Positions 8,149 through 16,700 of a stretch of DNA of 64,000 bases are shown here, in pieces. Positions within the stretch are counted from its first letter, which is position 1, and each line of letters opens with the position of its first letter. The stretch spans positions 112,217-176,216 of the forward strand of contig CAWFFM010000008.1 in the NCBI GenBank assembly GCA_963815125.1. The letters are read 5' to 3'. The notes under the pieces were generated by a model that saw nothing but the letters and a program-made list of their open reading frames with translations, was not told where the DNA came from and ran no database searches. Source of the DNA: Actinocatenispora sp963815125 (GTDB lineage Bacteria > Actinomycetota > Actinomycetes > Mycobacteriales > Micromonosporaceae). The translations under genes were made by a program, and so were the position numbers.

Positions 8149-9581
8149 GGCTCTTCGCAGTTGAGGGTGTAGTCGCGGCTGGCGTGTCGGTGGCAGGGTA
8201 GGGGTCGAGGTCTCCCGAGGATGAGGGTTCCTACACGCCTCGTCCGGAAGACCTCGACATGTCTGACGTTACCTCTGGCGGCGGTTTCGGCTGCCCTGAT
8301 CTGACCGTGTTCTGCCGTCTTGACGAGCTCGGTCTCGAAGTCACGGGGCAACGGCTCGATCCGGATCGGGCGGTGTTGGCCTGCCGGGTGGTTGAGCCCG
8401 ACCGGTGGTGCCGGCGTTGCGGCGGCGAAGGGGTGCCGCGTGACACCGTGGTTCGGCGGCTGGCGCACGAGCCGCTGGGCTGGCGCCCCACGTCCCTGGA
8501 GATCGTCGTGCGCCGTTACCGATGCAGCGGCGGGCATGTGTGGCGCCAGGACACGAGTATGGCTGCCCAGCCGCGGGCGAAGCTGTCACGCCGCGGGCTG
8601 CGTTGGGCGCTGGAAGGCATCGTGGTGCAGCACCTGACCGTCGCCCGTATCGCCGAGGGGCTTGGGGTCGCCTGGAACACCGCGAACGACGCGGTGCTGG
8701 CCGAGGGCAAGCGGGCCCTGATCGATGACACAAGTCGGTTCGACGGCGTGGCCGTGATCGGAGTCGACGAGCACGTCTGGCGCCATACCCGCCGCGGGGA
8801 CAAGTACGTCACCGTGATCATCGACCTGACGCCCATCCGCGGCGGCACGGGCTCAGCCCGGCTGCTGGACATGATCGAAGGCCGCTCCCAGCGAGCCTTC
8901 AAGACCTGGCTCGCCACACGCGAGCAGTCCTGGCGCGACAGAGTCGAGGTCGTCGCCATGGACGGCTTCACCGGCTTCAAGACCGCCACCACCGAAGAGC
9001 TCCCCGAGGCGGTGGCGGTGATGGACCCCTTCCACGTCGTGCGCCTGGCCGGCGATGCCCTCGATGAGTGTCGCCGACGCATCCAGCAACACACCCATGG
9101 ACACCGTGGCCGCAAGGGTGACCCGCTCTACAACGCGCGGCGGACGCTGCACACCGGAGCCGACCTACTCACCGACAAGCAGACCAACCGCCTCACGGCT
9201 CTGTTCGCCCTCGACGAGCACGTGCACATCGAGGCCACCTGGGGCATCTACCAGCGCATGATCGCCGCCTACCGCGAGCCCGACAACAGCACGGGCCGCG
9301 AGTTGATGACAACGTTGATCGAGACGGTCAGCCACGGCGTGCCCGCCGCGTTGACCGAGATCATCCGCCTCGGCCGCACCCTGACCAAGCGGGCCGCCGA
9401 CATCCTGGCCTACTTCGACCGTCCCCACACCTCCAACGGGCCGACCGAAGCGATCAACGGCCGCCTCGAACACCTCCGCGGCTCCGCCCTCGGCTTCCGC
9501 AACCTCACCAACTACATCGCCCGATCCCTACTCGAGGCCGGCGGATTCAGACCACAACTACACCCTCAACTGGGATGAGCC
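8149..9581 (+). mobile_element. Intact ISL3-family insertion sequence, 1433 bp
   Basis: Terminal inverted repeats begin GGCTCTTCGCAGTTGAGGG on the left and, on the reverse strand, GGCTCATCCCAGTTGAGGG on the right; similarity continues over about 30 bp with a few mismatches. The 8-bp target duplication CCTAATGG is at 8141-8148 and 9582-9589, the size known for ISL3. One transposase gene fills the element. The perfect duplication and intact gene indicate recent insertion. It sits just after the transglutaminase-like gene and exactly on the stop codon of the kinase gene. Confidence 0.93.
8259..9578 (+). CDS. ISL3-family transposase
   Basis: The 439-aa protein has the ISL3 layout: an N-terminal zinc-finger-like segment (CRRCGGEGVPRD and YRCSGGHVW), a helix-turn-helix (VARIAEGLGVAWNTANDAV), then the DDE core with VIGVDEHVWRHTRRGDKYVT (first Asp), VVAMDGFTGFK plus VMDPFHVVRLAGDALDECRR (second Asp) and TSNGPTEAINGRLEHLRGSA (Glu). 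Full length and undamaged. Its stop codon lies inside the right inverted repeat. Confidence 0.95.
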   Translation: MSDVTSGGGFGCPDLTVFCRLDELGLEVTGQRLDPDRAVLACRVVEPDRWCRRCGGEGVPRDTVVRRLAHEPLGWRPTSLEIVVRRYRCSGGHVWRQDTSMAAQPRAKLSRRGLRWALEGIVVQHLTVARIAEGLGVAWNTANDAVLAEGKRALIDDTSRFDGVAVIGVDEHVWRHTRRGDKYVTVIIDLTPIRGGTGSARLLDMIEGRSQRAFKTWLATREQSWRDRVEVVAMDGFTGFKTATTEELPEAVAVMDPFHVVRLAGDALDECRRRIQQHTHGHRGRKGDPLYNARRTLHTGADLLTDKQTNRLTALFALDEHVHIEATWGIYQRMIAAYREPDNSTGRELMTTLIETVSHGVPAALTEIIRLGRTLTKRAADILAYFDRPHTSNGPTEAINGRLEHLRGSALGFRNLTNYIARSLLEAGGFRPQLHPQLG

Positions 9582-9582
9582 C

Positions 9583-11154
9583 CTAATGGCGGGTGCGCGT
9601 GATGCATCGCGTGTTGGACTGCGCGTGTCGGTCGCCGCGTATCGCCAGGACGCTGAAGCAGTACCGCGAGGCAGCCGGGTCGAGGCCCGTGATACGGGCT
9701 CGGGTGGTCCCGGTGGCCAGCGGGTGACCGTAGGGGGAGATGTGCGTGTCGGAGCCGAACAAAATAACAAAGGTGGCCGTACCGCCGCTGTGGTCCTTCC
9801 AGGCAAGTGTCACGGCCGAACGCTTATCAGTGGGAGTCAAGAGTTCCGGTGCCCATGCTGGCTGTGACGGTGAGCCCGATGCCGATGCTGGAGGGTTGGA
9901 ACCTGTCATGGTGCCAGGACTGTGTGAGCTGTATAGGGCGGCCGCGGAGCCTCCGATTAGTCCAATCAGGACAGTTGCCGCCATGGCAGCCAGCCTCCAC
10001 CGGCGGCGCCGTGCTGATGTGGCCTCCCGCTCGATGCTGGGCTGCTGGTTCCGCGGCGCGTCACCGTCGACAGACTCGTGCGTGATCGTCTCGGATACTC
10101 GCAGGTCGCCGAAGTGTTTCACCGCCGAGAAGGCGATCTCGCCATCCTCGCTCACCTTGGGCCCCTGAGACGGCGTGGTCCCCGTAGCTGCAGGGGGCGC
10201 CCACACCGTAGTCTCGTCGAAGGGTGACACCGAGGGATGCTGGTCAAGGCCGTCGGAGATCAGCCTCAGCTCGGCGAACGTCTGCTCGGCTGTGGGTCGG
10301 CATCCCGACTCATAGACGAGTAGTTGAGCAATCAGTGTCTGCAGCTTGGCTGTCACGTCCGATCGTGCCAACGGACGATAGTAGTCCGCGCTCTCCATGC
10401 GCTTCAGGTAGACGGCCGGAGGAAGCTGCTCGTCAGCTGCCTGGTCGAATGGGCGGCCACCGCCGTCGAGCAGCCAGTACAGTGTTGCGCCTAACCCCCA
10501 GAGATCGTCGGCCGGTGTCGGTTCCTCGGCCATCAGCATCTGAAGAGAGGCGAAGTCGTTGGTGAATTCGTTCGCAGTATGAGTCCGCTGTGTGTTGGCC
10601 AGCCGGGAAATACCGAAGTCGCCGAGCGCGTACGATCCGTTGCGGCGTTGAAAGATGTTTCCGGGTTTGACATCGCGGTGTAGCAGGGGCGGCTTGAGCC
10701 CATGGACGTGGCGCAGCGCGCTCGCGACCGCGAGCCCGACGTTGACCACTTCCGCCACCGTAAACTTGATGCCTTCCGTCTCGTCACGTCTTCGTAGCTG
10801 ATCATAGAGGGAACCACGAGAGGCGTATTCCATGATCAGGTAGGAATGTGGCGGCTCTTTGTCGATCTCGGCGGCGTAGGACCGGATGATGTCGCTGCAG
10901 TCGTCACCGTGCAAGGCGAACTGCACTTCCCTGCGTCGGCGCACCTGGTCGGTGTGAGTCAGGAGTTTGATCACCACATCCCGGTCCGGGCTGCGCTGGC
11001 GGGCCAGGAAGACCCTTCCAGGACTGTCCTTGTACAGGTCGTCTATCAAGGTGAAGCCGGGTATCCGTGGCAGAGATCCGACGCCGGCCCACCCCGCATC
11101 GGGGTCACTGTCAGCAAGTGGCGCCCACTTCGCATTGTCCTCGACTTCTGCCAT
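9583..11154 (-). CDS. Membrane-anchored Hanks-type Ser/Thr protein kinase with C-terminal FN3-like domain
   Basis: The 523-aa protein has a kinase domain at about residues 35-300: catalytic Lys63 (VVIKLL), HRDVKPGN (Asp161) and DFG (Asp179). The APE motif of the activation segment is degenerate (MAEEPTPADDLWGLG). An acidic Ser/Thr linker follows, then one membrane helix at 387-408, a Pro/Ser spacer and an extracytoplasmic beta domain (434-520) resembling fibronectin III. The nearby FHA-bearing proteins (11242 and 13790) are plausible phosphopeptide-reading partners, so it probably regulates the secretion locus. The TAG stop comes from the target duplication of the adjacent ISL3 element, so the insertion left the protein unchanged. 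Confidence 0.9.
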   Translation of the reverse strand: MAEVEDNAKWAPLADSDPDAGWAGVGSLPRIPGFTLIDDLYKDSPGRVFLARQRSPDRDVVIKLLTHTDQVRRRREVQFALHGDDCSDIIRSYAAEIDKEPPHSYLIMEYASRGSLYDQLRRRDETEGIKFTVAEVVNVGLAVASALRHVHGLKPPLLHRDVKPGNIFQRRNGSYALGDFGISRLANTQRTHTANEFTNDFASLQMLMAEEPTPADDLWGLGATLYWLLDGGGRPFDQAADEQLPPAVYLKRMESADYYRPLARSDVTAKLQTLIAQLLVYESGCRPTAEQTFAELRLISDGLDQHPSVSPFDETTVWAPPAATGTTPSQGPKVSEDGEIAFSAVKHFGDLRVSETITHESVDGDAPRNQQPSIEREATSARRRRWRLAAMAATVLIGLIGGSAAALYSSHSPGTMTGSNPPASASGSPSQPAWAPELLTPTDKRSAVTLAWKDHSGGTATFVILFGSDTHISPYGHPLATGTTRARITGLDPAASRYCFSVLAIRGDRHAQSNTRCITRTRH

Positions 11155-11241
11155 CCCCGATCCCCCGTTGGGCCCGATGCGTTGCGTGGCTGCCGTAGAT
11201 TATGACCCATCGACTTCTACCGACCGATTGCGGAGGCCCTG
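11155..11241. promoter_or_regulatory. Divergent promoter region between kinase and FHA-like gene
   Basis: These 87 bp separate the kinase start (minus) from the FHA-like gene start (plus). They must contain, or lie next to, both promoters. I see no clear -35/-10 pair. Confidence 0.35.
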
Positions 11242-12135
11242 ATGCGTGTTACTGTCTGGGGCGTGGGCCTGCCCATGATCACGTTGGGATCCGGTGAACG
11301 ACTGCTATTCGGTCGGGCACCGAGCACGGAGCCGGATCTCGCCACGCTGGATGTCGATACGCTCGATGCCGAACTGCGGTCGGTATCGCTGGTGCTTGAT
11401 CACTCCGGTCCAAACGTCTCTCGCCTGCTGGGTGAGTTGGTCGTCGGCACGGAAGCCGTGCGCCTGATCTGGTACGGCAAGCCCCAGGGTAAGCTGTCCA
11501 GCCTCTTTGACAGCCCTGGCGGTGCCCGCTCCGTGACATTGCGGGAAGATGCCTTCGCGGTCCTCGACGACGGCGATAACGAAATCCTTGTTCTGCGGGG
11601 CCGCCAGGATCGGGGTGGCCACAGCGATCCGGCAAGCTACGATGACCTGTTGATCGCCATCAGCGTCGACACTGGCGTCGACCCCTTCGCGCGCGACTCG
11701 TTCATCCGCGCCGTGGCATTGTCGGACTTGCCGGCGTCATCGACTCCTTCGGCCGATGGAGCACCTGTCGGCATGCGCACCAGTGCGTTGCCCGACCTTC
11801 CCCCCGGCAGTGACACGTGGTATGTCGCGTTAGCCCTGGCCAAGCCATGGCTGACTAACGAGAACTACCCGCGCCCGCTCACGAACCGTGAAATTACTGA
11901 CCAGGTCACCGTATGGCGCGGGGACGCTGGGAAGCTGGCGGATTTCCGGCGTGTACACGAGGCAATCAAGAAGGTGGCCGACCTGGCGTTTGGCCGCCGG
12001 TCGCCATTCGGCACCACCAAAGGCACACATCAAGTCCGCAATGCCCGCGACGCGGTCGGAAAGCGTGCCGCCGAGGTGGAACTGGTGACCAGCACTCAAC
12101 TCGACCAGGTAGAGCGCCGGGCACGCAGTCAATGA
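11242..12135 (+). CDS. FHA-like domain protein with C-terminal winged-helix-like region
   Basis: The 297-aa product starts MRVTVWGVGLPMITLGSGERLLFGRAP. The GSGERLLFGR stretch and following beta pattern resemble a degenerate forkhead-associated domain (residues about 10-110), though the classic SxxH motif is not clear. The C-terminal half (about 190-270: ALAKPWLTNENYPRPLTNRE, then HEAIKKVADLAFG) resembles a winged helix seen in FHA proteins encoded near kinases. It lies between the kinase and the WXG100 genes, suggesting a signalling adaptor. Domain calls are by eye; the FHA assignment is moderate, the winged helix weak. Confidence 0.65.
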   Translation: MRVTVWGVGLPMITLGSGERLLFGRAPSTEPDLATLDVDTLDAELRSVSLVLDHSGPNVSRLLGELVVGTEAVRLIWYGKPQGKLSSLFDSPGGARSVTLREDAFAVLDDGDNEILVLRGRQDRGGHSDPASYDDLLIAISVDTGVDPFARDSFIRAVALSDLPASSTPSADGAPVGMRTSALPDLPPGSDTWYVALALAKPWLTNENYPRPLTNREITDQVTVWRGDAGKLADFRRVHEAIKKVADLAFGRRSPFGTTKGTHQVRNARDAVGKRAAEVELVTSTQLDQVERRARSQ

Positions 12136-12283
12136 GGTGGGGTTAGCGACCGTTGCAAATTCCACCTGCGCGGCGGTTACCCGCCACGGCGTGTCCAAGG
12201 CCGGCCGGAACGTTCCCCGCCGAGCGCTCTTGCCAACGGTGCCAGCCTTCCCCTCGTACGGTTGGCTGGCGGAAGGGGTTCTG

Positions 12284-13309
12284 GTGACCGGCACCGCAAT
12301 CATGGGAATGGATCCCAACGCGGTGAAGGCTGTGGCCGCCAAGATCCGTAGTACGGCCAACGAGCTTCATGAGCTTGCTATGCGGCTCGACGATGCCATC
12401 CGGGCGATGGACTGGACGGGCAGCGACGCGATTCGATTCACGACCCAATGGCGCGATACGCGTGGGACTCTCGAAAGAACGGCAGGGCGCCTGCAGAACC
12501 AGGCGATGGCCCTCGACCGGCAGGCTGACGAACAGTCGGGAGCCTCGATGGCGGCGTCAGTAAACTTCACCCAGAGTCGAATCCATGACGACTATCGATC
12601 GGCTATCAAGGAGTACTTCAACAACGATGATTCCGGCGCCACGAACTGTTTGATCGACGGAATCCACGCGGCCACACCCGGTCAAGGAAACGGCATTGTC
12701 GTCACACGCCTTTTCATTAGGACTCACACGGTCTTCATGCTTGGCAAAGGCGACGAGCGGGACTTCAGCAAGGATCCCGACACCGGATACCGACTTGCTA
12801 TCGCCTGGAACACAGAAACCGGCGAGATGGTCGCCGTTGCCCAGCCGAGTCACGTTCGCCTCCCGCGGGTCTATCCCCGGATACACCTGTCTAACCCATT
12901 GGAGAAATTTCCTGACATTGAACCGCCATCTTTACGCGGGGATTGGAAGGAATATGACGCCCGTCCCATCAACTGTGGCCACGGCACTTACGTTCACGTT
13001 CTTGACAGCTCCAGCGATGGAAAAAATGCGACTGTTGCCGTCGATTATCATGCGACACTGAATGGCCCTTCGCTCTCACAGGCGGCACCATCCATCGACG
13101 GCACGCTCCGTCTGGAGGTCAATGATGGGCATGTGACGGTCACATCGGACCGCGACAACTTCCCGTCTCTGGAAGTGATCCAGTACCGACCTGGCGAGAA
13201 ATCTCGATTTCTGGCGAGAGCGGAGGAAGGAAACCCTCACGATCTCACCGGAACACAGCCCGCCGAGCGCGCGAAGTGGATCGATGGCAAGCCCGTCGAT
13301 GGGTCATGA
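12284..13309 (+). CDS. WXG100-fused protein with novel C-terminal domain (candidate type VII substrate or effector)
   Basis: The 341-aa protein starts at GTG 12284 behind GGAAGGGG; the frame stays open upstream, but that part lacks similarity. Residues 8-95 form two amphipathic helices with the turn motif MDWTGSDA (W44-T-G46), the WXG100 hallmark. A beta-rich region of about 240 residues follows, with VVTRLFIRTHTVFMLGKG, YRLAIAWNTETGEMVAVAQP and VHVLDSSSDGKNATVAVDYH, which I do not recognise. A WXG100 head on a larger C-terminal domain is the architecture of many type VII-exported effectors. No cognate immunity gene is obvious. Confidence 0.78.
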   Translation: MTGTAIMGMDPNAVKAVAAKIRSTANELHELAMRLDDAIRAMDWTGSDAIRFTTQWRDTRGTLERTAGRLQNQAMALDRQADEQSGASMAASVNFTQSRIHDDYRSAIKEYFNNDDSGATNCLIDGIHAATPGQGNGIVVTRLFIRTHTVFMLGKGDERDFSKDPDTGYRLAIAWNTETGEMVAVAQPSHVRLPRVYPRIHLSNPLEKFPDIEPPSLRGDWKEYDARPINCGHGTYVHVLDSSSDGKNATVAVDYHATLNGPSLSQAAPSIDGTLRLEVNDGHVTVTSDRDNFPSLEVIQYRPGEKSRFLARAEEGNPHDLTGTQPAERAKWIDGKPVDGS

Positions 13310-13423
13310 CACAACCAGCATGAGGTCTCGCACCGGAATGTTCCGACCGGGGAGGCTTGCAATCGCTGAGCCTCATCGAATACCGTTCCTGTCGTCCCAA
13401 TCATGGATCCTGAAAGGAAAATC

Positions 13424-13690
13424 ATGAGCGGCTATGAAGGTATGGACAAGGCATCCGTCGAGTCGGTGGTAAAGAAGCTCCTGGACGCCAAACATCAAAT
13501 TGGGCAGGCATGCAGGGGCCTGAACTCGGCGGTTGGCGCAATGGAGTGGAAGGGCCCGGACGCCAGCCGGTTCAAGAGCGAATGGCCCAACCAGGCAAAG
13601 CAGATCAAGCAGTGCGAAGACCTCCTCGACAACACCGCGCGCCTACTCAAGAATCAGATCAAGGAACAGGACACAGCTTCCGCACACTGA
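13424..13690 (+). CDS. WXG100 protein (EsxA-like)
   Basis: The 88-aa protein starts at ATG 13424 with AAAGGAAA just upstream. It has the two-helix WXG100 form with the turn motif EWKGPDA (W42-K-G44) and length close to the usual 100 residues. There is no YxxxD/E secretion motif in the C-terminal tail (ends KEQDTASAH), unlike mycobacterial EsxB. It precedes the FtsK/EssC-like gene and is a likely substrate or structural component of that secretion system. Confidence 0.88.
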   Translation: MSGYEGMDKASVESVVKKLLDAKHQIGQACRGLNSAVGAMEWKGPDASRFKSEWPNQAKQIKQCEDLLDNTARLLKNQIKEQDTASAH

Positions 13691-13740
13691 GGCGACACCG
13701 TAACGAACACCGCGACACAACCGGGAAATGGTGCCACCAC

Positions 13741-13768
13741 GTGGGGCGGGCCGGCCGGCCCGCCCCAC
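13741..13768 (+). terminator. Perfect 28-bp palindrome between WXG100 and translocase genes
   Basis: The sequence GTGGGGCGGGCCGG followed by its exact reverse complement forms a perfect GC-only hairpin with no loop requirement. There is no T-run after it. It ends 8 bp before the ribosome binding site of the translocase gene. It could be an attenuator or mRNA processing/stability hairpin keeping WXG100 expression above that of the large ATPase, or a protein-binding site. Confidence 0.6.
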
Positions 13769-13789
13769 ATTCATGTGAAGAGGAAATCC

Positions 13790-16700
13790 ATGTGGGCGTT
13801 GAGCATCCGGCCACCGCGTAGCAGCGGCGTAGCCCCAGTGGACGTGGTCGTACAGGCTACGCCACGCGGCACGGTCGCCGATCTGGGTGCTGCGCTGGCC
13901 GAGCATCTCGGGACCGGGATCGGCACCTATGTGGTGCCGGTCAGCGATGATGTGCCCTGGCCGGCCTGCCACCGCCTGGCCGCGTGCGGGCTGCGCAACG
14001 GGGATGTGCTGGATGTCGTGGTGGTATCCGATGCCTGGACGCATCAGCGCGGCACGCCGGTGCGTCCCAGGGCAATGGTACGGGTCGTGTCCGGTCCCGA
14101 CGCTGGTCAGGTCTACCACGTCAGTGGACGATCGATCAATTTCGGCCGTAGTGAGGAATGCACGGTGCGACTCACCGATCCAATGGTGTCGCGCCGACAC
14201 GCCCGGATGCTGCTGGATGAGCCATGCCCGGTCGTCGCCGACGAGGGCTCCGCCAGCGGCACCATGGTGGAGGGGGTACCGGCGAGCCGACCCATGCCGG
14301 CCGAATGGGGCACACCGATCACGGTGGGCGCTACGACCTTGGTGGTGGAGGCGGCCGGCGATGGGCCGGACGAGCATGGCGTTCTTCGTCCTCCCCGCTT
14401 CGGCGAGCCGCTGGCCAGTGGTGTCCTTGAAGTCGCGGCCGCCCCGACCACACCGCAGGTCCCGTCGATGCCGTGGGCGATGCTGATCTCGCCGCTTGTG
14501 CTGAGTGCCGGGATGTTCGCGTTCGGCCCGAACCTGTGGTACATCCTGTCGTACTTGGTCGGGTGGCCGCTGATCATGCTCGCCGAGCACCTGTTGCAAC
14601 GGCGGCGCACCCGCCGGCAACACGCCCGCGAGGTCGCTGTGTGGCGGATCGATCTGGGGCAGGCGCTCGATCTGCTTGCGCGTAACGCGAAGGCCCAGCG
14701 GCAGCAGGCGATCGATGATCATCCAGAACTGGGGACGCTGCGCCGACGGGTGGCCGATCGAGCACCGTCGGTGTGGAACCGCCAGCCCCACACCCCCGAC
14801 TTCCTGGCCGTTCGCGTCGGCATCGGAGCCACACCTGCGCTGTTGACCGCGGTGGTCGCCAATGGTGGCGACCGCAAGGTCACATTGGAGGGCCGAACCA
14901 AGGTTGAGGCGATGCGCATGGTGCCAGACACTCCCATAGCTGTGGAGCTTGGTACCTGTCGGCTAGTGGCGGTCGTCGGTCCCGCCGAGCGTGTTGATGC
15001 CGCCGCGCGGTCATTGCTGATGCGGTTGTGCACCGACCACTCACCCACCGACCTATCGGTGACCGCCGTGCTTGGCGAGACCCGGCGCCAGGAGGAGAGC
15101 TGGCTGCGGTGGCTACCGCACGCCAGCGCCCGACCCGGAGGGATGCCGCCGGTTGCCTTCGGCCCGGCCGCTGGGCATGCGCTGCTGGACGGACTGGCGG
15201 CCGAGGATGGTGGCCATGGCGCCACAGTCTGCCTGATCGATGCGACGGCCGGCGTGGCCCGTCGGCGGGTGGAGGCCGCCGCCACCGCTGACACCGACCG
15301 GCTGTACTTCGTGTGGCTCGGCGAGTCAGTCGCGTCCGTACCGGCCCACACCGACCAAGTTGTCGACCTGACCTCTTCCCTCCAGCCAAATTCCCCGGCC
15401 CGGTCGGCAGCATGCGTGGGCACACGCGACCGCGGCGGCATACGTGTCCTGTCCGGCGTGGACGCACTGGAGCTGGCAGACGCGTGGCGGCTCGCCCGCA
15501 CGATGCACCCCTACACCGACGAATCCGCGGTACGGCCCGCCGACACGGCGCTGCCGGAGTCAGTACGCCTGCCCGACGTGGCCACCGACCTGGCCGACCC
15601 CGACGACATGGCCGCTATCCGGCAGCGGTGGGCTGCGCGGCGGACCGGACTACGTGCCCAACTGGGCGCCGGCATCGATGGCGTGGTCAGCCTCGACTTG
15701 CGCGAGGACGGCCCGCACGGTCTGATCGCGGGCACCACAGGGTCCGGCAAGAGCGAGTTGCTGCAGACACTGCTGGTATCGCTCGCCATGAACAACCCCC
15801 CGGAGGCGATCAGCTTCCTTCTGGTGGACTACAAGGGCGGCGCCGCGTTCCGGGAATGCCGAGAACTTCCTCATACGGTTGGCTGCATCACTGACCTGGA
15901 CGGCGGACAGGTCCGACGCGTGCTGGTTTCGCTCGGTGCTGAGATCACTGCCCGCGAACAGCTGCTGCACGACCACGGCGCCAAGGACCTCGTTCAGTTG
16001 GAGCGTTACAACCCCGCGGTCGCGCCACCCAGCCTGCTGATCTGCGTCGATGAGTTCGCTGCGCTGACGGCTGAGGTACCCGATTTCGTCGACGGCATCG
16101 TCAACGTAGCCCAGCGGGGCCGATCGCTCGGCCTGCACCTGCTGCTGGCTACCCAGCGGCCCACCGGCGTCATTACTGACAACATCCAGGCCAACACCGA
16201 CCTGCGGATCGCGCTGCGGGTGGCGTCTAGCGAGGACTCCGTTGACGTGCTCGGTCGCCCGGCCGCCGCTGCGATCTCTCGCCGTACGCCAGGTCGGGCA
16301 CTCATTCGGCGGATCGGACACGGCACCATCGACCTTGCCCAAATCGCCTGGGTGGGTGCTCGCGAGCAGCTAGCCGCCGCCGACCCGCCCGTGCGCGTAC
16401 GCCCGTTCACCGCCGCTCGCCCCAGTGCACCCGTCCTGGCAGAAGAACATCGCCTGCACGGGGCCACCGACCTGGACCGGCTGGTCCGCACCATCCGAGA
16501 CGCATCGGCTGGCTCCGAACGCCCCCGATGGCAACGGCCATGGCTACCTCCACTGTCCGCCCGGCTACCCCTAGAGCAGATCACCGGGGCCGCCGCGGAG
16601 TTCATCGATGACGGCCTCGTGGCCGTGGGGCGCATCGACCAACCCGCGCAACGACGGCAGCCGGCTCTACTGCTGAACTACCCCAAGGTCGGACACATCA

